A stretch of 21,762 nt of DNA from Akkermansiaceae bacterium UBA5689 (GTDB lineage Bacteria > Verrucomicrobiota > Verrucomicrobiia > Verrucomicrobiales > Akkermansiaceae): NCBI GenBank assembly GCA_002420305.1, contig DIHT01000178.1:1-21762 (forward strand), given 5' to 3'. Below, piece after piece: positions 7,384-14,364 of this stretch. Position numbers and translations under genes: made by a program. The notes under the pieces were generated by a model that did not search any database, had not been told where the DNA came from, and saw nothing but the letters and a program-made list of their open reading frames with translations. Each line of letters starts with the position of its first letter. The first letter of the stretch is position 1.

Positions 7384-7890
7384 TTACCAATCAGCTTCCA
7401 CGAGCCTCAGCGGGGCAACGTCCGGAGTGAGGGATGTCAGGTGCCCAAGAATCGAAATAAAATCCCCGGGTAAGGTCATGGAGGGCCGTATGTCTGAAAG
7501 GGGCTGCAAGACGAAGCGCCGCTGCGTCATTCGGGGGTGGGGAATGAGAAGGTTGTCAGCGTCGGTAATGTGTTCGCCGAAATAGAGGATATCGAGGTCG
7601 ATGATCCGGGGAGAGTTTGGAGGAGTATCGGTAATACGGCCTAGTTGGACTTCGATAGCCTGAGTCTGCTCCAAGAGCTGGGCGGGAGTCCCCTTGTAGT
7701 TAATTTCGACCACTGTATTGAAAAAGTCAGGAGAGTCCGCAGGGCAGTTTACCGGGCAGCTGCAGTAGATCGGAGCCTGGATGTAAGCGGAGTCTCCGGG
7801 GGTGAGTTTTCGGAGAAGATCGCGGGCAGCACGGAGATTGGAAATTCGATCACCGAGGTTTGACCCCAGCGCGATTCCGGCGCGGACCAT
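7384..7890 (-). CDS. folK: 2-amino-4-hydroxy-6-hydroxymethyldihydropteridine pyrophosphokinase (HPPK)
   Basis: FolK moves a pyrophosphate from ATP onto 6-hydroxymethyl-dihydropterin for folate synthesis. The sequence opens with AGIALGSNLGDRISNLRAA, and the Mg/ATP site is in SPRIIDLDILYFGE (two Asp ligands). The C-terminal IPHPRMTQRRFVLQPLSDI is also diagnostic. An ATG at 7890 gives 168 residues and matches the family N-terminus; an ATG at 7911 would add seven residues. Neither has a clear ribosome-binding site. No folP or folB is present nearby. Confidence 0.95.
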   Translation of the reverse strand: MVRAGIALGSNLGDRISNLRAARDLLRKLTPGDSAYIQAPIYCSCPVNCPADSPDFFNTVVEINYKGTPAQLLEQTQAIEVQLGRITDTPPNSPRIIDLDILYFGEHITDADNLLIPHPRMTQRRFVLQPLSDIRPSMTLPGDFISILGHLTSLTPDVAPLRLVEADW

Positions 7891-7925
7891 TCTTGATGCT
7901 GCAGAGTCCATCAGGACGTTGTTTC

Positions 7926-7940
7926 ACTGGTGGAACCAGT
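7926..7940. repeat. Small hairpin between dapB and folK
   Basis: ACTGGT and ACCAGT enclose three bases (GGA on the plus strand). It lies in the 49-70 base gap between folK and dapB on the minus strand. There is no T-run, so it is not a terminator by the usual rule. It may be an mRNA stability or processing site within the operon, or chance. Confidence 0.3.
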
Positions 7941-7960
7941 TTGTGTGGGATGCGGGGTTG

Positions 7961-8695
7961 CTACTCAAGCCCCAGGACATCCTGCATGTCGTAAAGGCCG
8001 GGGCCCTTGTTCTTGAGCCAGAGGGCAGCCTGTAGTGCCCCGGAGGCAAAAGTCATGCGGCTGGAGGCTTTATGAGTAAGCTCCACCCGTTCCCCATCAG
8101 CGGCGAACATCACAGTGTGATCGCCCACAACATCACCACCCCGCAGGGTATGCATTCCAATCTGGGATGGGGGGCGCTCACCGGTAATTCCGACCCGGCC
8201 ATGCGAGACGTCACCGTCGTAGGAAGTTGCGGTTTCCTCGTTCAGGATCTCGAGAAGACGTCGGGCAGTTCCCGACGGGGCATCAATCTTGTGCCGGTGG
8301 TGCATTTCGGTCACCTCGATATCGAAATGATCGTTACCAAGGATACAGGCGGCGCGTCGCGTGAGCCAGAAGAGGGTGTTGACACCGACCGAGAAATTGG
8401 GAGCGTAAACGATTGGAATGTTCTGTGAGGCACCCCCAATAGCCGCCCTCTCCTCATCACTGTGTCCGGTTGTTCCAATGACTAACGCGGTGCGATTGAC
8501 GAGTGCGCTCTCAATCAGGTGAGAGGTGAAGGAATGAATGGTGAAATCAATGACGACGTCTGCGCCTTTCAGCACAGAACCCAGATCCTCGTCAGTGTCA
8601 TGGGTTCCATGGATTGAGGCATCGGGGTGACTGCTCACGGCCTCTGCAACGGCGAGGCCCATACGCCCGGAGCGGCCGGTAATAGCGATGTTCAT
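7961..8695 (-). CDS. dapB: 4-hydroxy-tetrahydrodipicolinate reductase
   Basis: DapB reduces hydroxy-tetrahydrodipicolinate with NAD(P)H in the diaminopimelate/lysine pathway. The 244 residues begin with the nucleotide-binding loop IAITGRSGRMG, then VVIDFTIHSF, VIGTTGHSDEE and YAPNFSVGVN. The active-site motif EMHHRHKIDAPSGTA contains His132 and Lys136, equivalent to His159 and Lys163 of E. coli DapB. The tail GGDVVGDHTVMF and ELTHKASSRMTFASGA is typical. It is somewhat shorter than E. coli DapB (273). It lies 19 bases after dapA. Confidence 0.97.
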   Translation of the reverse strand: MNIAITGRSGRMGLAVAEAVSSHPDASIHGTHDTDEDLGSVLKGADVVIDFTIHSFTSHLIESALVNRTALVIGTTGHSDEERAAIGGASQNIPIVYAPNFSVGVNTLFWLTRRAACILGNDHFDIEVTEMHHRHKIDAPSGTARRLLEILNEETATSYDGDVSHGRVGITGERPPSQIGMHTLRGGDVVGDHTVMFAADGERVELTHKASSRMTFASGALQAALWLKNKGPGLYDMQDVLGLE

Positions 8696-8714
8696 GAGGA
8701 TGGGAAGAGGGCGT

Positions 8715-9593
8715 TCAGATCAGTTTGAACTTGGCGAGGATGGTTCGCAGGGTTTCAGTTTTTTCCGCTGTGAGGCCGACAAGAGGAAGGCGAAACTCAG
8801 GAGTACAACGGCCGCAGAGAGCGAGTGCGCTCTTTATGGGAACTGGGTTGGTGTCGAGAGTCATTAAAGTATTAAGGAGCGGATAATAGTGTTTTTGTAT
8901 TTCCAGAGCTTCCGGAAAGGAGCCCGCAAGTAGGGCCTTAACCTGTCGGGCGATGACCTCAGGAATCAGATTGGCGGCAACTGACACAACTCCTCGAGCG
9001 CCAACCGACATGAAAGGAACGGTGAGAGGGTCATCTCCGGAGAGGATACTAAAAGACTCGGGCACCGCCTGAACAAGTTTGTTCACGCGTTCAGATGAGC
9101 CGCCGGCCTCCTTGATGCTGACGATAGTCTCGCAGTCCTCGGCGAGACGGGAAACGGTTTCTATATCGATCTGAATGACGCTTCGTCCGGGCACCGAGTA
9201 AAGCATGAGCGGAAGGGAGGAAGCTCCCGCCACCATTTTGAAATGCTGGTAGAGTCCCTCCTGAGAAGGCTTGTTGTAGTAGGGACACACCTGCAGAGAT
9301 CCATCTGCACCCGCTTTTTCGGCTGCCCTCGTAAGGTGAATCGCCTCACTTGTCGAATTTGCGCCAGTGCCAGCGATAACCTTTAGACGGCCTCCAGAGA
9401 AACCGACGGCATGTTTGATGATATCAATGTGCTCAGATTGGTTGACTGTGGGCGATTCTCCTGTGGTGCCAACGGGGACAATCCCGTCGATTCCTGCGCT
9501 GGCCTGCTCTTCGATGAGGGCCTCGAAAGCCTCGTAATCGACCTGACCGTCTCGGAAGGGGGTGACAAGGGCCGTGTAGCTTCCTGCGAACAT
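8715..9593 (-). CDS. dapA: 4-hydroxy-tetrahydrodipicolinate synthase
   Basis: DapA condenses pyruvate with aspartate semialdehyde, the committed step of the DAP pathway. From the ATG at 9593 the protein has 292 residues, the usual size. FAGSYTALVTPF opens it, VGTTGESPT holds the catalytic threonines, CPYYNKPSQEGLYQHF and LYSVPGRS follow, and Lys161 in SIKEAGG forms the Schiff base, at the same number as in E. coli. A GTG at 9623 would add ten residues that do not resemble the family. The stretch before 9593 is pyrimidine-rich on the coding strand and has no Shine-Dalgarno motif. Confidence 0.97.
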   Translation of the reverse strand: MFAGSYTALVTPFRDGQVDYEAFEALIEEQASAGIDGIVPVGTTGESPTVNQSEHIDIIKHAVGFSGGRLKVIAGTGANSTSEAIHLTRAAEKAGADGSLQVCPYYNKPSQEGLYQHFKMVAGASSLPLMLYSVPGRSVIQIDIETVSRLAEDCETIVSIKEAGGSSERVNKLVQAVPESFSILSGDDPLTVPFMSVGARGVVSVAANLIPEVIARQVKALLAGSFPEALEIQKHYYPLLNTLMTLDTNPVPIKSALALCGRCTPEFRLPLVGLTAEKTETLRTILAKFKLI

Positions 9594-9649
9594 GGGGGGA
9601 GAGTAGTGGGGAGCGATGACCACAGTGGCAAGGGCAAAAATACCGGGAA

Positions 9650-10459
9650 CTACAGGGAGATCTCTCCCTCGAAGACGAAGTCGGCCGGTCCTGTGAGCGT
9701 GACTTTGCGGAAGCCCGTGTCTTGGTTCCCTTCAAAACTGATCCCCAGCGTGTCACCGCCCAGAACATTGACTTTGATGGGAGCGGGAATCCCCTTCAGC
9801 AGGTGGTAAACGATGGAGCAGGCCACCATGCCGGTGCCACAGGCCAGAGTCTCATCCTCGACTCCTCGTTCGTAGGTTCGAATCGCAATATGTCCTGGTT
9901 TGAGCTCCTCAACGAAGTTTGCATTGGTGCCGTTGGGAAAGTAGCTGTGGTAGCGGATGGCTGAGCCCACCTTCCTGACGTCAAAATTTGCAAGGTCATG
10001 CACGAAGGATAGCGCATGAGGAACCCCCGTATTCAGGCTATGGACCGGTCCATCGAGTCCTTCTACCGAGACTCCGGAATCCAGTTGCAGGTCAAAAGGA
10101 TCCGACATCGTCACTTCCACGTCGTCCCCAATCATTCGGCTACTCAGGTCGCCGGCAATAGTCTCAAAGCTGAGTGTATCTTGCTCGTCCGGTGTCAGGA
10201 GGGCAGTGTAGCGCCCGAAGCAGCGAGCGCCATTGCCGCACATTTCAGCTTCGCCGCCGTCGGCATTATAGTAACGGAATCTGAAATCAGCATCACCCCG
10301 GGAAGGCTCCACCACGAGTAGGCCATCTGCTCCAACGCCCCGGTGCCGATTGCAAATCCGGGCGATCTGCCCGCTGTCGAGATGAATAGAGAGGTCCCGG
10401 TTGTCGATGACGACGAAGTCGTTTCCGGCTCCGTTCATTTTGGTAAAGGAAAGACGCAT
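9650..10459 (-). CDS. dapF: Diaminopimelate epimerase
   Basis: DapF interconverts LL- and meso-diaminopimelate without a cofactor, using two cysteines. Both are visible: Cys74 in GGEAEMCGNGARC and Cys207 in DETLACGTGM. The N-terminus FTKMNGAGNDFVVIDN and the segments GVGADGLLVV, EVTMSDP and SYFPNGTNANFVE match the family. The length of 269 is usual. It sits between trpA and dapA on the minus strand with short gaps, so dapF-dapA-dapB is probably one operon. Enzymes for the intermediate steps are not in the window. Confidence 0.97.
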   Translation of the reverse strand: MRLSFTKMNGAGNDFVVIDNRDLSIHLDSGQIARICNRHRGVGADGLLVVEPSRGDADFRFRYYNADGGEAEMCGNGARCFGRYTALLTPDEQDTLSFETIAGDLSSRMIGDDVEVTMSDPFDLQLDSGVSVEGLDGPVHSLNTGVPHALSFVHDLANFDVRKVGSAIRYHSYFPNGTNANFVEELKPGHIAIRTYERGVEDETLACGTGMVACSIVYHLLKGIPAPIKVNVLGGDTLGISFEGNQDTGFRKVTLTGPADFVFEGEISL

Positions 10460-10513
10460 GTTTCTGACCTGAATATGATTTGGGATTCGCGCGGGTAGCT
10501 GGAGGAGTGGGGT

Positions 10514-11317
10514 TCAGCTCTCTTTTACGGCTGCGATGAGTGGCTCGGTGAAGGAGCGAACCTTGTCGGCGACATCAGGGGCGTCACAGTGAAGTTCTAC
10601 CTGCTTTACGATTGCGGATCCAACAACGATGCCATCCGAAACAGAGGAGACAAGAGCGGCTTGATCCGGGGTAGATATGCCAAATCCAACACAGACGGGG
10701 ACATCCGTAAATTGTTTGATCGCAGCAACGTGGTCGCCGATCTGGGCGGAAGGACCACCATGAGAGCCAGTCACCCCTGTTCTCGAGAGCGCGTAAATGA
10801 AGCCTTCCGCCATACTGGCAAGTAGTTCGACACGGTCGGGAGGGGTTGTGGGTGCGATCAGGCGAATTTGTTTCAAGCCTGCGGAGTCGGCCATTTCGCA
10901 GTTCTGAGCCGCCTCATCCGGGGGAAGGTCGAGAAGCAAAATCCCGTCGGCCCCAGCTTGCGCAGCATCCTCGTGATAGGCGCTGTATCCATAGGTATAG
11001 ACCGGATTGAGATAGGTGAAGAGCACGATAGGTAAGTCGTGGGACTGACGGAAACGACGGATAAGCTCGAAAACGCGGGAGGAGTTGCTTCCTGCGGCCA
11101 GGGCGCGAGCTGCGGCAGCCTGATTCACCACCCCGTCAGCGAGCGGATCGGAGAAAGGTACACCTAGCTCAAGAATGTCGGCTCCGGCTTCCGCAAGAGC
11201 GATCATAATCTGGAGGGAGCGTTCAAGGTCAGGGTCGCCGGCGCTCACATAGGCGACAAAGGCTTTCTCGCCCTTGCTCCTTAGTTTTTCGAAGGTCGCG
11301 TCGATACGGTTACTCAT
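10514..11317 (-). CDS. trpA: Tryptophan synthase alpha subunit
   Basis: TrpA cleaves indole-3-glycerol phosphate to indole, which is channelled to TrpB. The 267-residue TIM barrel carries AFVAYVSAGDPD, LELGVPFSDPLADG with catalytic Glu50 and Asp61, LFTYLNPVYTYG, GADGILLLDLPPDEA, FIYALSRTGVTGS and PVCVGFGISTPDQA. trpB is not adjacent, unlike the common trpBA order. It is the first gene of the nine-gene minus-strand run, 54 bases before dapF. Confidence 0.97.
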   Translation of the reverse strand: MSNRIDATFEKLRSKGEKAFVAYVSAGDPDLERSLQIMIALAEAGADILELGVPFSDPLADGVVNQAAAARALAAGSNSSRVFELIRRFRQSHDLPIVLFTYLNPVYTYGYSAYHEDAAQAGADGILLLDLPPDEAAQNCEMADSAGLKQIRLIAPTTPPDRVELLASMAEGFIYALSRTGVTGSHGGPSAQIGDHVAAIKQFTDVPVCVGFGISTPDQAALVSSVSDGIVVGSAIVKQVELHCDAPDVADKVRSFTEPLIAAVKES

Positions 11318-11403
11318 CCCCTGGGAGGAATAAGCGAGAGGGCGCCCGGAGGAAAGGACGATTGGTCGACAAGGCGAGATCTTCGTGGTTGAGTCCGGGG
11401 ACG

Positions 11404-11769
11404 ATGCGTGCCCGCCTGACCAAGGAATTCCGCTTTGAAGCAGCTCATACCCTGCCGAGTCTGCCTGAGGGCCATAAGTGCCGGCAGATGCATGGGCATA
11501 GTTTCAAGGTAGAGATTTCTGTGGAGGGAGAGGTCGACGAGGAGATCGGCTGGGTTTATGACCATAAGCGAATCAGCTCAGCGATGGAGCCCTTGCTGGA
11601 GGAGCTGGACCATGGCTACCTGAATGATATCGAGGGGCTGGATAGTCCAACCATTGAGCGGATGGCTGGGTGGTTCTGGAAAAAGCTGGAGAAAGATCTC
11701 CCTGGGCTTTGCGAAATTGTGATCTTCGAAACTCCTACGGCCCGGTGTGTCTTTCGCGGAGAGTTTTAA
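11404..11769 (+). CDS. queD: 6-carboxy-5,6,7,8-tetrahydropterin synthase QueD
   Basis: QueD converts dihydroneopterin triphosphate to carboxytetrahydropterin, an early step of queuosine (7-deazaguanine) synthesis. From the ATG at 11404 the product has 121 residues, the usual size. Zinc ligands are His15 in FEAAHTL and His30/His32 in CRQMHGHSF, where Cys26 is the catalytic cysteine. LDHGYLND supplies the Asp69/His70 pair, and Glu109 in FETPTARC binds the pterin. A longer reading from 11362 would add 14 poorly conserved residues. It is divergent from trpA. A mammalian-type PTPS role is less likely in a bacterium. Confidence 0.93.
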   Translation: MRARLTKEFRFEAAHTLPSLPEGHKCRQMHGHSFKVEISVEGEVDEEIGWVYDHKRISSAMEPLLEELDHGYLNDIEGLDSPTIERMAGWFWKKLEKDLPGLCEIVIFETPTARCVFRGEF

Positions 11770-11806
11770 CTGGTTTTTAGTCGGGAAAACGCTACCGGTG
11801 TCTCAG

Positions 11807-12001
11807 ATGAAACGTGTAAGTCTACTGGCGCTTCTCTTCGCTTTTTTTGTGGGTGCCTGCGAGCAACACCACTGGGAGGATGTGGACGAGAACGGAGATG
11901 GAGTGATCGACCAGAATGAGCGAGGTACTAAACGCCTTTACAAAGAGCACAAGGCACACGACGGGCACGGGGACGGGCACGACGAGGAAGAAGGCCACTA
12001 G
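11807..12001 (+). CDS. Small EF-hand lipoprotein with a His/Asp/Glu-rich tail
   Basis: The ATG at 11807 gives 64 residues. Residues 1-17 are a lipoprotein signal (KR then LLALLFAFFVGA) with cysteine at about residue 18, a plausible though imperfect lipobox. Residues 26-37 are a canonical EF-hand loop, DENGDGVIDQNE, with Asp1, Asn3, Asp5, Asp9 and Glu12 in the calcium positions. The rest ends in an acidic, histidine-rich tail (HKAHDGHGDGHDEEEGH). I infer a membrane-anchored calcium or transition-metal binder in the periplasm; the family is not recognised. An earlier in-frame start at 11747 would overlap queD and spoil the signal peptide. The stop shares CTAG with the opposing gene. Confidence 0.75.
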   Translation: MKRVSLLALLFAFFVGACEQHHWEDVDENGDGVIDQNERGTKRLYKEHKAHDGHGDGHDEEEGH

Positions 12002-12657
12002 GAATCATGCGGGGTCCTCTTGTAGGACAGAAAGCATTCGCCGTTTTCAAGGGGCTCGAAATGGGTGAGCTCAAATTGAATCGAAGCCGGTAAGTGGCTA
12101 CTCAGCTCCCCGGTGATCGTGGGGGCATCCTCTCCACCGAAGAGTGAGTGGGCAGCCCATGTAAGATGCACTTCGTCGATGGCCTCGAGGCTGGCGAGCG
12201 AGCGGACAAGAGTGCCACCGCCTTCACAAAGAAGGGTTTGAACTCCATGTTTAACAACAAGGATTCGAAGGAATTCCTCAAGAGAACAAAGGTGGATCGT
12301 TGCCCCCAGAGCTTCAAGAGGACCAAATTCGGTCACTTCATCAGGTTCCGTCACAAGAAGGTGGAGAGCTCCTCCCGCAGTTTGAAAAACCTTGTGGTCA
12401 GGATTAAATTTGCCGGAGCGTGACGCAATACAACGCAGGGGTTGATGCCGTGGCTGCATTTCCGCCGGGATTGTCATCGACATGTTGTCCGCCTCCAAGG
12501 TGCCCCGCCCGACAAGTAAAGCGTCTGCCCGCTTCCGTATTTCCAAGAGACGCTTGTGATCTTGCGCAGAGGTGAACTGGGATGGATCCCTGTTGACAGT
12601 GGAAATCTTACCATCAGCACTGATGGCAAAGTTGATAACAATGGTCGGGCGTGTCAT
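11998..12657 (-). CDS. Stand-alone RibD C-terminal-domain reductase
   Basis: The 219-residue protein has the RibD_C / DHFR-like reductase fold alone: IVINFAISADGKIST at the N-terminus, ADALLVGRGTLEADN, and the NADPH-site motif LLCEGGGTLVRSLASLEAIDEVHLTW near residues 142-167. RibD_C enzymes reduce the ribosyl-amino-pyrimidine in riboflavin synthesis, and many paralogues act on other substrates. No deaminase domain or other rib gene is in the window, so the substrate is open. The ATG at 12657 places this motif order correctly and has GAGAG about ten bases upstream. An earlier start at 12762 would add 35 unlike residues and leave almost no gap to the divergent glutaredoxin gene. Confidence 0.85.
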   Translation of the reverse strand: MTRPTIVINFAISADGKISTVNRDPSQFTSAQDHKRLLEIRKRADALLVGRGTLEADNMSMTIPAEMQPRHQPLRCIASRSGKFNPDHKVFQTAGGALHLLVTEPDEVTEFGPLEALGATIHLCSLEEFLRILVVKHGVQTLLCEGGGTLVRSLASLEAIDEVHLTWAAHSLFGGEDAPTITGELSSHLPASIQFELTHFEPLENGECFLSYKRTPHDS

Positions 12658-12703
12658 TCCAACTCTCAGGGGGAGACTGGAGTAGTTTAGTCCGGAGCGA
12701 GAG

Positions 12704-12723
12704 TGCAAATTTATAAAAATGCA
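12704..12723. promoter_or_regulatory. 20-bp imperfect palindrome in the RibD_C/glutaredoxin divergent gap
   Basis: TGCA-AA-TTTATAAA-AA-TGCA is symmetric apart from positions 5-6 and 15-16. It is AT-rich, unlike its surroundings, and sits between two divergent starts (12657 and 12766). A shared operator is a reasonable guess; no regulator is identified. Confidence 0.4.
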
Positions 12724-12725
12724 TT

Positions 12726-12753
12726 TTGCGACGGGGGAGAGTGGGGGTAATAT
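12726..12753 (+). promoter_or_regulatory. Candidate sigma-70-type promoter of the glutaredoxin gene
   Basis: TTGCGA at 12726-12731 and TAATAT at 12748-12753 are separated by 16 bases, each matching four of six consensus positions. The ATG at 12766 would follow the expected start site by only a few bases, giving a very short leader. Low certainty. Confidence 0.25.
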
Positions 12754-12765
12754 GGCTGCCAAGAT

Positions 12766-13167
12766 ATGAGCAAAACAGCGGATCAGTCCCCAAATATTAC
12801 CTGCTACCTTAAGACCTATTGCGGGTGGAGTGAAGGAGTGCGGGCCATCATGCGGAAGTATGAGCTGGAATATGACGAAAAGGATATCATCGCCAACCCG
12901 GCGTTTCGCTGGGAGATGGAGCAGAAGACGGGACAGCCACTTTCCCCCTGTGTGGAGATCAACGGCAAGATGCTACCCGACGTCAGTGGCGAAGAAGTCG
13001 AAGCTTGGATGGTCGAGAATGGCCTGATTAAGGGCAGCGAGGCTGAGCCAGATTCTCCGATTGATGCTTCCTGTTCTCCCGAGCAGCACGCCGCACAGGC
13101 ACGCATGGAGGCCGAGGAGCAGGGAGACCAGGGTGGTGCTGCGGGAAAAATCGTCTTTCTGGACTGA
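12766..13167 (+). CDS. Glutaredoxin-like protein with CGWS active site and a C-terminal extension
   Basis: Residues about 10-88 are a glutaredoxin fold: TCYLKTYCGWSEGVRAIMRK with active-site Cys19 (CGWS, so monothiol), EYDEKDIIANP, then the cis-proline region QPLSPCVEINGKMLPDVSG and the closing helix EEVEAWMVENGLI. Classical monothiol glutaredoxins have CGFS and bind Fe-S clusters. Here Trp replaces Phe and the thioredoxin-fold TVP is SPC. Residues 90-133 are an acidic Glu/Ala/Gln-rich extension of unknown purpose ending in GKIVFLD, with Cys103 in it. Cytosolic thiol or Fe-S work is likely. No redox gene is adjacent. Confidence 0.85.
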   Translation: MSKTADQSPNITCYLKTYCGWSEGVRAIMRKYELEYDEKDIIANPAFRWEMEQKTGQPLSPCVEINGKMLPDVSGEEVEAWMVENGLIKGSEAEPDSPIDASCSPEQHAAQARMEAEEQGDQGGAAGKIVFLD

Positions 13168-13178
13168 GGCTGACCGGC

Positions 13179-14300
13179 CTATCGATTGCGCCTCGCTCTG
13201 ACGGCTTCTGAAAAAGCCTCCATGACTGATTCAGTAGATTGCCACGAGATACAGGCATCAGTGACTGATTGCCCATAGACGAGAGAGGAGGGGTCATCTC
13301 CAAGTTTCTGATTACCCTCCACAAGATTGGATTCGATCATCACCGCCGCGATCGAGCGGCATCCTTCGGCGATCTGGCCGCAGAGCTCTGCGGCAACCTC
13401 AGGCTGCTTCCGGTAATCCTTTTGAGAATTTCCGTGGGAGCAGTCAACCATGAGGTGTGGGGTTAGTCCTGCCTCTTTGAGCTGGGATTCCACTCCCGCG
13501 ATGCTTGTTGGGTCGTAGTTAGGACCGTCTCTTCCGCCTCGGAGAATCATATGACAAGCCTTATTGCCGGCGGTGGTGACAATGGCGGAGACGCCCTGCT
13601 TGGTCACCGAGAGAAAGTGGTGAGATTCGCGAGCGGCTCCGATCGCGTCGAGGGCAATCTGGTTAGATCCACTGGTTCCGTTTTTGAATCCTACCGGCAT
13701 CGAAAGTCCAGAGGCCAGCTCCCGATGAATTTGTGACTCAGTAGTGCGGGCCCCGATTGCTCCCCATGCGATGAGGTCGGCAATATACTGGGGAGAAATG
13801 GTGTCGAGGAATTCTGTCCCTGCGGGGACTCCCAAGGCAGCGAGTTCGAGAAGGAGTTCGCGGGCAATACGTAATCCACGATTGATATCAAATGAGTTAT
13901 CAAGATGAGGATCATTGATGAGACCCTTCCAGCCGACGGTGGTTCGGGGTTTCTCAAAATAGACCCGCATTACGATGTGAAGATCTTCAGAGAACTGTTC
14001 GATGAGCGGCCTGAGGCGAGAGCCGTATTCAAGTGCGGCGGATGGGTCATGAATTGAGCATGGGCCAACGACCACAAGCAAGCGGTCGTCTTCGCCTCCA
14101 AGAATAGCTTCCGCGCCCACACGGGCATTGTGGACGAGATCAGCCGCCTCCTTGGTCGTAGGTAGGTAGTAGGACAGGACCGCTGGCGATATCAGGGGGT
14201 CGATCGCCCCGATACGCAGGTCATCTGTTCTTTTTGTCGGCACTGGAGAAACGTGGTTGCGCTGATGCTTGGATGCAAGGGCATTTCCATCTGGTGTCAC
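13179..14300 (-). CDS. 3-deoxy-7-phosphoheptulonate (DAHP) synthase, class I
   Basis: This enzyme joins phosphoenolpyruvate and erythrose 4-phosphate to open the shikimate pathway. The 373 residues contain VVVGPCSIHDPSAALEYG, VYFEKPRTTVGWKGLINDP, GVPAGTEFLDTISPQYI, GFKNGTSGSNQIALDAI, KACHMILRGGRDGPNY and MVDCSHGNSQKDYRKQ. This is the AroF/AroG/AroH type, about 20 residues longer than the E. coli enzymes at the N-terminus. Which aromatic amino acid inhibits it cannot be read from the sequence, so no symbol is given. The start is a GTG at 14300-14298. It is the last step toward TrpA's pathway seen here, though the genes are not linked. Confidence 0.96.
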   Translation of the reverse strand: MTPDGNALASKHQRNHVSPVPTKRTDDLRIGAIDPLISPAVLSYYLPTTKEAADLVHNARVGAEAILGGEDDRLLVVVGPCSIHDPSAALEYGSRLRPLIEQFSEDLHIVMRVYFEKPRTTVGWKGLINDPHLDNSFDINRGLRIARELLLELAALGVPAGTEFLDTISPQYIADLIAWGAIGARTTESQIHRELASGLSMPVGFKNGTSGSNQIALDAIGAARESHHFLSVTKQGVSAIVTTAGNKACHMILRGGRDGPNYDPTSIAGVESQLKEAGLTPHLMVDCSHGNSQKDYRKQPEVAAELCGQIAEGCRSIAAVMIESNLVEGNQKLGDDPSSLVYGQSVTDACISWQSTESVMEAFSEAVRARRNR

Positions 14301-14364
14301 CCGGTTGATTCTACCGGAAGCGAATTTGGTTTGGGAAACCGTGCTTTAGAATTACCCTGTGTTC

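Noticed and set aside
8109..8121. ATCACA-G-TGTGAT palindrome
   Set aside because: It lies in the middle of dapB coding sequence and is explained by the codons for the conserved GDHTVMF segment.
11318..11403. A preQ1 riboswitch ahead of queD
   Set aside because: The 86-base gap shows no preQ1-type pseudoknot pattern that I can recognise.
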